Shown piece by piece: positions 46,001 to 57,781 of a stretch of 64,000 nt of DNA. This stretch comes from Gnetum montanum (lineage: Eukaryota; Streptophyta; Gnetopsida; Gnetales; Gnetaceae), in NCBI GenBank assembly GCA_015680685.1, contig MNCI01030356.1, positions 524,365-588,364 of the forward strand. Direction: 5' to 3'. The notes under the pieces are model-generated. The model was given only the letters and a program-made list of their open reading frames with translations, made no database searches and was not told where the DNA came from. Within the stretch, counting starts at the first letter, position 1, and each line of letters begins with the position of its first letter. The position numbers and the translations under genes were made by a program.

Positions 46001-46866
46001 TTTCCCTTAGATGTCTTTGTCTCACCAATCAGTGGATTTCTTGGGATATGTTTGAAAACTTATATGGGGCTTCCAGATCTATGCACCACTACCTTGACAG
46101 ACTTTATCACTTCATTCATCACTACTTGCATTTGGATGCTTTGGTTCCTAGTCTCTTCCATGGTCTTCAGTGGATTAATGGATCAAACCTTCTACCCTAT
46201 AAACCACATGTGCCCTTTCAGTTGCTGCATGATTCCTCTATGATTGTTAATCATTGCAATAGATCATGGCACAAAGAAGAGTCTAAATAGTTTTGGCTCT
46301 CCCTCTTCTCACGAGTTTGGAGCCTTTCGACTCTTCCAAAAATTAAACAATTTATTTAGTACCTCCTTCATCAAGGCCTACTTATCAGCAAATGTTGTGA
46401 ATACCTTGGGATTCCAAACCCTAATTTCCCTCTTTATGGAGGTCCTGATGAATTTGTCCACATTGTTTGGCATTTTCCCTTCACTCAGTCTTCATGGGAG
46501 TGGGTTTCTAAAGTTTTCCCTTTGTGCAAGTTTTCCCATGAGGATATCTTGTTCAGCCTTCTGGCCACCCCCTCTGTTGACCTTCAGTTTCTTTGGGAAG
46601 TTATTAGGCCCCTCGTTCTTTACTATATATGGAAGCGCAGACACACTGCTCTTTTCCAGAACACTGATTCGTCTAACTCTAACCATTTAACTATTATGGA
46701 AAAATTTTGAATTCTTCACCTTGTGCATTTCCAAATTATATCTCACACTTCTAAGTTAAAGTTGGATACTAATCAGTTGTTTTATTGTTTGCAGCCTTGG
46801 AGCAGATACACTAATTCGTGCACTCTTACCCATCTCGATCTGCTACATCGGAGTGTCTCATCATAA
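43005..46866 (+). pseudogene. LINE copy A ORF2 (endonuclease, RT, zinc-ribbon tail)
   Basis: ATG at 43005 overlaps the ORF1 stop. The APE-type endonuclease opens with LLSWNVRGLTDRLHRKQ and shows FGSDFNMMEF and LSDHFPITLS. Reverse transcriptase includes PGKAPGYDGFLVKFFQKHWD, VLGRYILNNMVVAW and LDYAKSYDN. The catalytic motif reads FPDD at about 45113, where copy B has FADD. The C-terminal zf-RVT region (about 46330-46700) contains WKRRHTALFQ. A run of 19 C (44691-44709) replaces the expected codons before the VxGRYI motif. Many stops and frameshifts. Confidence 0.8.
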
Positions 46867-47118
46867 TTTTGAGCATTTTTAGCTCTCGTTGTTCCCCTGG
46901 TCTTATTAACTTATAGTTCTTATTGAGTCCTAGCATGAGGTAGCTCTTTGGAATGTACTCCCACACCCTATGAAGGATTATGTATCAAGATGTTTTCCTT
47001 CAACATCTGCATTTGACATCGTTCTTCTCCCTATTTAACCATCAATATGTTCAGATGTTGATCATGTACTTAGTCTCATTTAATTCATAAATTTCTCTTT
47101 TTGGGGTCCGACACCCCC
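46867..47118 (+). other. LINE copy A 3' untranslated region with hairpin and C tail
   Basis: Ends TTTTTGGGGTCCGACACCCCC. GGGGT and ACCCC can pair around CCGAC. There is no poly(A) before the target duplication. Confidence 0.8.
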
Positions 47119-47134
47119 CATAGTGAGTGGTCAT
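47119..47134. repeat. Target-site duplication of LINE copy A, right (16 bp)
   Basis: Identical to 41570-41585. Its first C cannot be told from the C tail. Confidence 0.9.
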
Positions 47135-47799
47135 TGCTAAATGAAGCTAGAGCCCTAACCATAGGGATTTCCACTATGATTCTTTGGTTATAGTGGTGAC
47201 AATGATGATGATTCAATCTAAGTATTTTCTAAAAAGGTTTAAGAAAGCATTTGAGCATTACACATTCTCTTAGAAGACATCCTATATCCTCATGAGTCAA
47301 TTCAAAAAATAGTTGTTTTGAAACTAGTAAGAAACTAGTGCTTTCTTGAAAATGTATTAAACAAAAAAAAATCAACATGAGCAGCTAATTTTATCTATTG
47401 TGCTTCATTTTTTGTCATATACAAGCTAATTTTAAAGTCAAAAAATGATATTTATTCAACTAAATTACATTAAAAAATCATGAAATAATTTATTCTTATT
47501 ATTTCATAAAGAAACCATAGAATTCTAACTGTGGAATGAGTTTAAAGTACTTACAAGTCAAAAATTAAATACAAAAGGATAAATTAATGCACAATAATCT
47601 TGTAAGAATAAGATTCCCTTGCTACAATGAGTTATCTACAATTTTTGTGATTTGAGCATATGTGCATGTATATTTCTATAATTTTTTTATACCTACATTT
47701 CCATTAAATGTACATACATACTATAACACCATAAAAATATCTCATAGTGTTGATAAGTTCAATCATCAAAATATTACCCCAATACCATGTTAAGTTTAC
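47135..47799. other. AT-rich sequence after LINE copy A
   Basis: Continuation of the sequence before 41570. No coding signal. At 47780-47790 the minus strand has TGGTATTGGGG, weakly like a tRNA-Met primer site next to the LTR-like repeat at 47800. Confidence 0.35.
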
Positions 47800-48237
47800 T
47801 GATGTTTGAATCACCTAATTCAAGGAAATTAAAAATAGTTAATCACTTAATTAGTAAAAAAAACATGTTAAAATTATAACACACCATGGGTTCTATAATT
47901 ATACAATGTTAAAAGTAACTAAGTTGTACTTGGTAGTTAAAAGTATAAATAACGATAGATACTACTACACATACAATCAAACCAAAGATAGTACATATAT
48001 AGAGGTTAGAAAGAATAGTTATGTTGATAGATCAAACAAATACAATAAGTAGTTAAAATTAATTTAAAGATGAAACTAATATAATTACATATTACAAAGT
48101 TTAACCAACAACTACTAAAATTTAATAACATTGTAATAATATTAGATACTATGATGGTGCATGCAAACATTCATAGTGCTATTAAATATAGATCTTATTT
48201 GACATTGAGCTTGATAAAATACATTAAATATATAACA
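47800..48237 (-). repeat. LTR-like repeat, right copy
   Basis: 438 bp, plus-strand TGATGTTTGAATCAC...TATAACA, homologous to 38450-38921 and missing a short internal segment of it. A weak tRNA-Met primer-like site lies just inside on the minus strand, which favours a 5' LTR of a minus-strand element. Confidence 0.6.
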
Positions 48238-49267
48238 AAAATATTGCATCTCCATGGATCAATTATTCTAAGAATCAAACACTTTGATACCAAGTTTCTT
48301 TAGACCCCAAGCACAATAAGCACTTAATTTCCCTTAGAAACTAACTATAATATAATCAAAAGAGAAAAAGGCATGAACAAAAAAGAACAGTTCTTTATTC
48401 AATGTCAAAATCAAGGTACAAATTCAAGAAGTACAACACAAACAAGCATCTTGAACAAGATCCAAGACAACCATCTCTGCAAATGCTTAGATGAGAAAAC
48501 TGAAAGAACTCCAATGATTAAGATACTCTTCTGCTCTTAAGAACTTCTAACGGTATGGTTGATAGTGTAACATCCCTATTAATTATCTATTAAATATTCT
48601 ATAAATAACTAATAGAGATGCTACGAAACCCCAAGGATCTAGATCTAGATTTAACCTTAATTTACTAACTCAAAAGGGAATGATAAAATAGATAAAAATT
48701 AGTAATTAAGAGGATAAATATAGTAAATAAATATAACACAAAAAACTGTTATAATACTCACATTTATAGTTAAATAAAATTTATTTAGAGAAAATTTGAG
48801 ACTTTCACAACCACAAAAATATGGTTATTAGAAAATTTCACTAAGTGCATCATAAAATAGTATGTAAAATATCAATCATAACAACACTTATTTTGCCTCA
48901 ATTGGACATCTAGAAATAAAGTTATTCACACTTAAAATTTACTAAATTAAAAAAATAAAAAATTAATATATAATAAATAATTTTACATTTTTCCTAGACA
49001 TATAGCATGTGTTGAAATGAAAAATGTTCCTTACAATCTCATGGTCCTAATGGCATATACACCAAATTCATATCTATCATATTTTATTATTTATTTACAA
49101 AAATAGGTACATGGCTTAAATATTCAAAAAGTATGCAAGCTTCTACTGTGCAAAAATACAAAATATACAAAAATTATTTTTCAAGTTTAGAAGGTCTATG
49201 TTGTACAAAATTGATCCACCTTTCATCTCATGTCCCTATTTCGATAATTCCCTACCTACTCTAGGCT
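48238..49267. other. AT-rich unassigned sequence
   Basis: No coding signal. Two retrotransposon-like motifs are seen: ACTTTGATACCAAG at 48281-48294 (reverse complement of a tRNA-Met primer site) and TGTAACATCC at about 48566, a common LTR start. No partner LTR was found. Confidence 0.3.
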
Positions 49268-49285
49268 CTCTACATTGAAATGTAG
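49268..49285. repeat. Target-site duplication of LINE copy B, left (18 bp)
   Basis: CTCTACATTGAAATGTAG, repeated exactly at 53664-53681. Confidence 0.9.
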
Positions 49286-49986
49286 AAAGTCCCTTGTTTT
49301 GTAGAGTTACCGAATCTCCCCTTGATTTTCGAAAGAGTTGAAAGGGATATTGTGTCTCGCCCTGGATTAATCAAACACACTGAATCCTTAGGTACACCTA
49401 GTGGCCTTTGCAGGACCCGATATATTATTGAAGTGGACTTAGACTCTCTTAAACGAGAACTTATTTTGCATGCAGGTGGTATTAACTATATGCAAAAGGT
49501 GGTCTATTACAACCTTCCCAACTCTTGTCACTACTGCCACCAAGAGGGTCATATGTTTGTCTCATGCCCCTTTATGTTACGAAAGAAGGCAACGTAAGCA
49601 CGATCACAACAATCCTCCCCTACTGATCCTAAGGTTTCCTCTATTAGCAACAAGGCTCCTCCCACACCTAGGTCTCAAAGTAAGGTTACCAAAAAGCCAC
49701 CTCCTCATGCTTCTTCATTAGCTAAGGGAAAACACCCATAGGTTTTTACTGCTTCTAACAACCCTCCTATTGATGATGACGGATTTCAAATAGTTCCCCT
49801 CAGTAGGAAACGTCGGGGTATGCCTTTTACCAACGATGTTACACTTCAGTCCAACCAATCCACTCAAACTCTCTTACTCACCCACAATCCCTTTACTGCC
49901 ATTGATCACAACTAGGAAATGATTTCTTTAGACATTGTTAACTCTGCAACTAGGGCGGGGGCCTCCTCCCCCTTCTCTAGATGTTA
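49286..49986 (+). pseudogene. LINE copy B ORF1, C-terminal part
   Basis: The open stretch 49322-49597 ends in an intact zinc knuckle, CHYCHQEGHMFVSCPF (C-x2-C-x4-H-x4-C), after LPNSC as in copy A. A stop at 49595-49597 and frame changes follow. The presumed ORF1 end (TAG 49984-49986) overlaps the ORF2 start at 49981. Confidence 0.75.
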
Positions 49987-52900
49987 GTCTATTCTTGGAA
50001 TGTTCAGGGGCTCTCCAATCACCTCCGAACACAGGTGGTTGGTGCTTTTATTTCGCTCTCGACCTTTGCTTCCTGACTTCCTTCTCCTGCAAGAGGTTAA
50101 AATTTCTACTCTGGATGCAATTATTGTAGGCAATAGAATCCTACCTGACTCTATTGTCTTTTCCAAAAATCATATTATTGGTCAAGGTGGTGCAGCCCTT
50201 ATTATCAATAAATCCTGGTCTAACAAAATTCTCTCTCATGGTAGTCACACCTCTTTTGTTTGGGCTACTCTTCAAGGCACTTCTAGTCCTTTCGGCATTT
50301 GTAATATTTATGCTCCCACTACTCCTACCACTAGGGCCAATGTTTGGCAATCTCTCCTTCACAGTCTGCCTAACATTCCTTGGCTCTTTGGAGGTGATTT
50401 TAATATGATCGAACATCCTTATGATAAAGTTGGTGGAGCCTCTTCTCAACTTACCAGCCTCAAGCTTTCTAGTTGGAGTGATGTTAAGGAGCACTTTTTT
50501 CTATCTAATGCTGCCAACTCTAACGTGAATCGTGAAGGTTGGTTTACTTGGTCCAACCTTAAGATTGGTGCTGATCGCATTTGTGAGCGACTTGATCGAT
50601 TTTATTTCTCTAGTTATTCCTCATGGTTTTTTGATGGTCATGTTAAGGTCCACCTTGATGCTACCCGCTCAGACCACTTTCCAATTTCTCTCACTTTGAC
50701 CTTTGGTTCTAAATCTTTAGCTCAACATCGCCACCTTTTTCACATGAATGCCTCTTTATTTCTTACTCCTTCTAGTAAAGGTCTTTTGACATCTCTTTGG
50801 AATGCAGAGAGAAGGCCATCAGGCAATTTAGGTTGGATTGACTGGTGGTTGCATGCCACTTCTCATATTCGCAACTTTGCTCGCTGGTTGGACAAGAAAT
50901 ATGCTAAGAAACGTAGGTCTATTGAGGCGAATGTTAGTTCTGAATTGCAACAACTTAACTCTGCACTTCAACATGACCCTTTCAATGTTTCTCTTCAACA
51001 ACGGCTAACTTATGTTCGCTCAGTTTAACAAAAATGGGATATGTACTATGCTAGAAGTGCTCTCATCAAGAGTCATCTCAACTGGTTAAAAATTGAGTGA
51101 GAACCCTGTAAAGAGTTCTTCAAATTTTTAAAGGGTAGAGGTACTTTCCCTACTATAGAACGTTTGGAAGTGAATGGCCAACTTACCTCCGATCCTCATG
51201 TTATAAATGGTTTTCTTGAACAACATTTTCAATGCCTCTTTGTCTCCAATGGGTTTGATCAGGATGAGTTTGCTACTAACTCAGATCACCTACCTAGTAT
51301 TGTCCATAGCAGTCACAATCATCTCCTTGCTCAAGATATCTCTCTTTCTGAAATCAAGGCTGCTGTGTTTAGCCTGGCCAATGATAAAGCCCCTGGTTTT
51401 GATGGCATCCCCATTGAGTTTTTTAAGAATCATTGGGATATTGTGGGTTCAGAGCTCTCTTATGTTTTTGCAGAAGCCATAAATCAATAGTCTCTCAGTC
51501 CTAAGTTAAATAGAGATGTCATCCGTCTTATTCCTAAAATAGGTGATCCTTCATTGATTGGTAACTGGCATCCTATCACTCTCCTTAACTCTGTTTACAA
51601 GATTTTGGCTAAATGTCTTGCTAATAGACTGAAGCTAATTATCCCTCAGATCATTACCCTAATGCAAACAGGCTTTGTTAAGGGTAGGTATATTCTTGAT
51701 AATGTTGTTGCAGCTTGGGAAGGTATGCAATGGGCTGAGGACTCCAATCAAAACATTGCTTTTCTTAAGCTTGATTATGCTAAAGCGTATGACAAAATTG
51801 AGTGCAAATTTGTTATTGCTTGCCTTCATAAATATGGTTTTCACATTAATTTTATTAGAATGGTGGAGACTCTTTTTGTCGACGCTAATGCCCTTGTGGC
51901 TACTAACGCTAGCTTAACTAATTGCTTCAAGCTTGAGCGCTCTGTTAGGCAAGGTTGTCCTCTTGCTCCTTACCTCTTCATTCTTGCTGCGGACTTTTTG
52001 TGTCATGCTATTCATAAGGATAAGGAACAAAATTTGCTTCAAGGTATTTTCATTGATCATAATGTTCCTTCCTTATTGAATATGCATTTTGCTGATGACT
52101 CATTCTTTATGATAAAAAATGATGCTCTTATTGCTGATCGTCTTTTTTATCGCATTGATCAATATTGTAGACTCTCTGGCTCTCAGATTAATTGGTTCAA
52201 ATCTTCTATCTTTTGCAACAAAGAGGTTCAAGCCTGGGCGTTGTCTAAGTCTTGGAAATTTTTAGGAAAGGATCAAGTTTTTAAGCTTCTTGGCATTCCC
52301 TTTTCTTTTGGCGGATCATCCAAAACATTATGGGATGTCACTGTGAAGAAACTTGAACAAAAGCTTATTAAGTGGAAGGAAAAGAAGCTATCTATGGCTG
52401 GTAAATTTATTGTCTGTAAGCATATTCTCCAAGCTACCCATGTGTATTACTCTTCTTGTTGGGCTCCTAGCATCTTTGCTTATCGTCGCATTGATCAACT
52501 ACTCAAACACTTTCTTTGGAATAGCAGCCATACTAAGAAAGGATTTTGTCNNNNNNNNNNNNNNNNNNNNNNNNNNNNNNNNNNNNNNNNNNNNNNNNNN
52601 NNNNNNNNNNNNNNNNNNNNNNNNNNNNNNNNNNNNNNNNNNNNNNNNNNNNNNNNNNNNNNNNNNNNNNNNNNNNNNNNNNNNNNNNNNNNNNNNNNNN
52701 NNNNNNNNNNNNNNNNNNNNNNNNNNNNNNNNNNNNNNNNNNNNNNNNNNNNNNNNNNNNNNNNNNNNNNNNNNNNNNNNNNNNNNNNNNNNNNNNNNNN
52801 NNNNNNNNNNNNNNNNNNNNNNNNNNNNNNNNNNNNNNNNNNNNNNNNNNNNNNNNNNNNNNNNNNNNNNNNNNNNNNNNNNNNNNNNNNNNNNNNNNNN

Positions 52901-53452
52901 NNNNNNNNNNNNNNNNNNNNNNNNNNNNNNNNNNNNNNNNNNNNNNNNNNNNNNNNNNNNNNNNNNNNNNNNNNNNNNNNNNNNNNNNNNNNNNNNNNNN
53001 NNNNNNNNNNNNNNNNNNNNNNNNNNNNNNNNNNNNNNNNNNNNNNNNNNNNNNNNNNNNNNNNNNNNNNNNNNNNNNNNNNNNNNNNNNNNNNNNNNNN
53101 NNNNNNNNNNNNNNNNNNNNNNNNNNNNNNNNNNNNNNNNNNNNNNNNNNNNNNNNNNNNNNNNNNNNNNNNNNNNTTTTTTTCTTGTCCCCTTGCTCAT
53201 AGCTCTTGGATTTGGTGTGGCAGGTTTTTACAGGGTTTTCGACCAAGCTTGGATGAGGTTCTTTTTGGTGACACTCCACATCTTCAAGGCTCTTTGATTT
53301 ATATCTGGTGTTGCCTTCGTCCCCTTATTCTCCATGCTATCTGTAAATTTCATTGTAATTTGGTTTTTCAACGTGATTCTCCTACTAATATTCTCTCCTT
53401 GTCTATTGAAGGAGACATTGTTCAACAGCTAATGCTGCAGTTGAGCTCTTGA
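49981..53452 (+). pseudogene. LINE copy B ORF2 (endonuclease, RT, zinc-ribbon tail)
   Basis: ATG at 49981 gives MLVYSWNVQGLSNHLR. A frameshift at about 50050-50085 moves to the long open frame 50000-51028. The endonuclease has LLLQEVKIS, FGGDFNMIEH and RSDHFPISL, all catalytic residues apparently kept. Stops at 51026 (TAA), about 51098 (TGA) and 51488 (TAG) precede the RT frame 51554-53452. The RT has ITLLNSVYKILAKCLANRLK, GFVKGRYILDNV, LDYAKAYDK and catalytic FADD (residues 179-182 of that frame). After the gap, the zinc-ribbon-like tail (FFSCPLAHSSWIWCGRFL) matches plant L1 zf-RVT. The RT core looks largely intact. Confidence 0.85.
52551..53176. other. Assembly gap (626 N)
   Basis: Unknown sequence inside LINE copy B ORF2, between the RT thumb and the zinc-ribbon tail. 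The reading frame is the same on both sides if the stated gap length is right. Confidence 1.
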
Positions 53453-53663
53453 ACTTTTTCTCTCCCATTTTTCCTAATTTCTTGTAGTTTCTCCTCTTTT
53501 GAGGTGAGCTTTTCCCCTTTGGCTGTTAGTGTCTCCTTCTTTAAGACCTCTTCATCTTTTGTGATCCTCTCTTTTATCCCCTTTGTACTATTTTCTTTTT
53601 TCTCTATTAATTAAATTTATTTTTTGGGGTCCGACATCCCCCCCCCCCCCCCCCCCCCCCCCC
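53453..53663 (+). other. LINE copy B 3' untranslated region with hairpin and poly(C)
   Basis: Ends TTTTTTGGGGTCCGACATCC followed by a C run from 53638 to 53664 (last C shared with the target duplication). Same hairpin (GGGGT...A[C/T]CCC) as copy A. Confidence 0.85.
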
Positions 53664-53681
53664 CTCTACATTGAAATGTAG
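53664..53681. repeat. Target-site duplication of LINE copy B, right (18 bp)
   Basis: Identical to 49268-49285. Confidence 0.9.
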
Positions 53682-55038
53682 GAGGAGTTAGCACCCCTCA
53701 AATAAGAAAGGCTATTATATTTCCCTATTCATGGATCATAAAGGTTCAAGGTCAAAAGTCTCAGGTTATGGGCTAGACCAAGTCTCCAATAAAATATTTA
53801 AAAAAATTTTAAAGTCTAAAAATGTCACAAGTTTTTCAAAAATCCAAAGGAAATTCAAAAATCTAAAGAAATCCAAAAATCCAAAAGAATGTATATTTTT
53901 TCTAGGCATCTCCGAAGGCTAGGTCTTGGTTACTTTCACTACCAACGAGAACCAAACGTCTTGGGATAAATCCTTTAAATTATTTTAATTTTTAAGAATA
54001 TAATTAATTTATCGAGCAAAACTTCAAAGAATGTATCCTCAATGACCAAGACACACATATAATTGGAAGCATAAGTCTTGACTATGCCTCACCACAACTC
54101 TGGTAGACTCAACTACTATGGTCTCTGCTAATCCATAGCCTTACATGAACTTACAAATCAAAATCTAGGGTATGAAATCCATTCAACAACCATTGTTCTT
54201 GTGGGATAGGCCCCACTAAAGAACACTACTGCATGTAGATAGGGACATCTAAAAGATTCACAACTCCCACTACCAACTAAGCACAAATGGTCACACAGAT
54301 ATTATTATTTTATTCCAAAATCCAAATGATTTTCAAAATAGTCAAATCCATGGCAGCCAAAATTCCACAAATGTTTTCAAAAATAGCCAAATCTATGACA
54401 ACCAAAAATTCCACCAAATTCCTGTAAAATCAAGTTTATGTCATGAGAAATTCCAAAATATTCATAGCAGGTTGGGCAAAGTTCCCATAATTCTAGAAAT
54501 TCACAAAAAGATAGAAAAGGAGGCCGAACACAATTAAAATATCAAAAAAAAGCCAAAATGAAAAAAATCTAGTAGAATCTCAACATAATAATTAAAATCA
54601 TAAAAGAATAGAAGAATACTAGGAAGCATAGAGGAGGAATAGAAAATCCATAACAATATAGGGCAACTACACAAAAAGTACATAAAATAATCTCTCTTAC
54701 TTGTGTTGACAAAGCTCCTAGAATTCTTTTAGAATCTTCCTCTTCTTCCTAATGTTCTTTTTTCTTTGCTTAACCTCTTACACTCAAAACCCTTCTAGAA
54801 ACAATGATGCAATGTATATGAGGGCTTATCCTATTTATAAGGAAAAGAATGAAAGCAACCACTCTCAAATCAGCTTTAAAATGAATAAGGAAAAACAAAC
54901 ATCTTTTTGGAAAAATGTCATAGAACTTGGTTTTCAAAAAATGATGGTTTTGAAACAGATGGAAAAAAGTAGCATTAGAAAACAAGCAACAAATGAGGTA
55001 GCAAAGAAACGACAATGGAGAAAAAGTAAGTTTTATAA

Positions 55039-55073
55039 CATATATGTTATATGTTAAGCATATAACATATATG
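55039..55073. repeat. Perfect 15-bp inverted repeat, 5-nt loop
   Basis: CATATATGTTATATG (55039-55053), loop TTAAG, then its exact reverse complement (55059-55073). The left arm overlaps a 16-bp palindrome (55035-55050). Confidence 0.85.
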
Positions 55074-56266
55074 CTTTTTCTTATTTTACAAAATACTTCA
55101 CACATGTGAATGTGCATTTTAAATAAACATCATTGAATTTTCAATTTGATTTTTGTTATTACATAAGATCATTTCTTAGAGTAGTAGTAAACTATGCCTT
55201 TGGTTTGAAAAGAAAAATATTGAAGTTGATCATATTGGTGATATAAAAGTTTATTTTTATTCATAAAAAGGAGATTTTAATTATGTGATATGATAATACA
55301 TTGCTTACCTTAAAGTTTTATTTGAAAGAGAAGAATCAAAGGTTTTAAAAAGGGACTTTATCACAAAGGATAAAGAGGAATCTAACATGTTCATATCATT
55401 ATGTTTTGGAAGTTTAAATGTTCAAGAAACAGATATCAACTCTCTAATTAATTTATATAAAATATATCTATTGGTGTTCCAATTTTTCCATTTGAATTTT
55501 CCATGTGCATAGGAAGGCCTGGGAGAGCTACAAAATCAAGAAAAATTAACATTATGGTATTGAATTTCTAGAGGGGCAAGTGTAGACTTTGTAATGACTA
55601 GAAACCCAAGAAGAAGAGAAAACCATGATCTTTAACTAATTCCATTTTAACACATTGATAGCAAAGTTGCCTACGGAAATACAAGAAAATCCAAATTCAA
55701 GCTCAAACTCAATTGCTATTGACATTAAAAAAATAAACAGAGAAAAGACAAAAAAAAAGAAACAAAAAACACAAAATAAAATATAATAATAATATATACA
55801 AACAAGTTAGAAAATTTTAATAGTTGGAAGTAAAGTGTCATTTCCATAGAAGGTCCCCTACCAGTGATGATGCTACAACCTCAACATCATCAGAAACTAC
55901 AACATCAGTGACAATCCCTCTATAGATGCTGCTCAAGCAAATTCAATAATACAAAGGCTGTGAAACCTCTACTACATCCACTCTATGAAAATCCTTCAGT
56001 GAAAGGCAAGTATGGAACTAACCTGTGACTATAGAATGAAGCTAAGGTTTGTTTCCCTATTGCAAGGCCAAAATCTTAACTATAGCCCATGGCAACAAAC
56101 CTTTTTCTACAATGGTGGTGTCAACACTACCTCTCATCTGAGAAACTTGAGCATTCAATCCATTATGGAGCTTCCAAAAGGCTAACAAGCATCCATGGTT
56201 GCTAAAGAGAAGGATCTGCTGTACAAAGCATAGATACATAGACATGGTTACAACAAACAAACTACT

Positions 56267-56495
56267 ATTCAACCATACATGGCAAGTATAGAATATATAG
56301 AAAATCAACTTCATTCTTAATGTTATTCATGGCGACTAAAGGCGTGCACATGCAAAAATAAAAAATCAACGTGTTTGAATAGATTTCATGGAGAAATCAG
56401 CTCAAGAAATAAGCAAATGAATATTAAACAAAGAAAATATGCTAGCACTTGGGGTTGCTAATTCAACCATACATGGCAAGTATAGAATATATAGA
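56267..56495. repeat. 35-bp exact direct repeat flanking 159 bp
   Basis: Copies at 56267-56301 and 56461-56495 begin ATTCAACCATACATGGCAAG. They are too long for a usual transposon target duplication and are more likely a local duplication. Confidence 0.8.
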
Positions 56496-57781
56496 CAAGC
56501 AAAGTTATAGCTATTATTTTGTTTTAAGAAAATATATTACTATCCAATGGGATACTTGGCAACCATTACTTTATTTTCTATGGGATTCAATGCAAGTTGT
56601 AACTTCCTATGATGGTTATAACTAAAAAATCCATAATTTGTTTAGCTTTCCATTACCAAGAAAACACTTGCCAACCATGGCATATATTTCTCAAATTATT
56701 ATAACTTCTAGGATGGTTATGATTTACTCCCCCTAGATATTTGTAATACCCATAACTTTTCATGATGTTTATGACCATTAAAGCTACTATACAAAGGGCT
56801 TAAGGGTAGGATGAAAAGAAAAACAAGGAAGATTGGAAAAAGGCATTTGAAGAATTCTTGTAAGTTTAATTCAACTACTTTATTTTAATCTTGTGAGTTC
56901 ATTTCTTTCCATTTTTTTTAGTTGCTTAGCTAATGGTTTAGGTACGATCATGTTTAGCATTTAATTTTGGGATTTATCCTAGGTTACTTTTATAGCTTTT
57001 TTTTGGTGCAATATTAGACTCCTAGTAAGCTTTATCATAGAAGAGCTTATGTTGTTAAAAAGCCTCAAGAGCAATTTAAAAGTAATGTATTAACAAAATT
57101 GTCTATTTTAAGCATAGAGAATGTAGGAAAATCATTAACATTTTGATGGGACTAAAATAGTTTCTTTATTTTTAAAGGTTATTACCTTAGTATTTCAATC
57201 AAGAAATTATCAAATTTTTTAAAGCTCTATTGAATGCAATCTTTGAAAACCATTAACTAGCCAAAATAGAGACTCGTACTTTGTAGTTTACATAGCAATT
57301 TTTGGTAGTATAATAAGATTGTCTTTAGAAAATTACTTGTTGAGCTTAGAAACTTTGGATAATTCGTAGTTATTGAATTAGGAATAACTTTATTATGAAG
57401 TGTTTCCTCATGTCAATTTATCTTGCTTAAATATTTAATATTTCACACCAAATTTCTTTCTTTTCTTTATCTTTCTATGTCCATTGAATCTTGCTCTATT
57501 TCTAGTTTTCTTGTGGAACTTTCTCTTTGCAGAAAATTAGAAGTACATTGGTAGAATTGTGGTAAAATGTTTTGTAAAATTTTATTTGTTACAAGTACGT
57601 ATTATAAGGATAGTATAGACTAAGTGATTAAACAAAATAGGAATCTCCAGCAATGCATAGTGTTTGACAAAGTTGGTCAAATCTCCTTTATGATAGCCAA
57701 CTATAGTTTTATACATAATCCGACCATTTCAAAATTCACAATAGCAAACACATACTCACATCTAGTATATCTTATACCTAC

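Larger units (their letters stand above)
41586..47118 (+). mobile_element. L1-type LINE, copy A, near full length
   Basis: The copy is 5533 bp: a 5' untranslated region (41586-41871), ORF1, ORF2 overlapping it by an ATGA, and a 3' region ending in T6-GGGGTCCGACACCCC. It is bounded by a 16-bp exact target duplication. The coding regions are decayed. Copy B at 49286-53663 belongs to the same family. Confidence 0.9.
49286..53663 (+). mobile_element. L1-type LINE, copy B, 5'-truncated
   Basis: Starts inside ORF1, at the position matching about 42280 of copy A, as expected for incomplete reverse transcription. It keeps ORF2 and a 3' end with hairpin and 26 or 27 C. It is bounded by an 18-bp target duplication. 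A 626-base gap interrupts ORF2. Fewer disabling changes than copy A suggest a younger insertion. Confidence 0.9.
53682..57781. other. AT-rich unassigned region
   Basis: About 4.1 kb without a gene I can support. Features seen are A/C-rich low-complexity sequence with repeated CCAAA and AATCC words (53800-54560), a perfect 15-bp inverted repeat (55039-55073) and a 35-bp direct repeat (56267/56461). An open stretch at 54752-55057 overlaps an equally long one on the other strand and is probably chance. Confidence 0.4.

Noticed and set aside
48281-48294. tRNA-Met primer site of another minus-strand element
   Set aside because: The match is partial and no LTR boundary with TG...CA or partner LTR could be found to its right; noted only as a motif.
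52499-53297. Long frames crossing the N block on both strands
   Set aside because: Most of their length is unknown sequence. Only the plus frame continuous with the LINE RT (51554-53452) is real.
54752-55057. 101-codon Lys/Asn-rich open frame
   Set aside because: An open frame of the same length lies on the opposite strand, composition follows the AT-rich DNA, and it has no recognisable motif.
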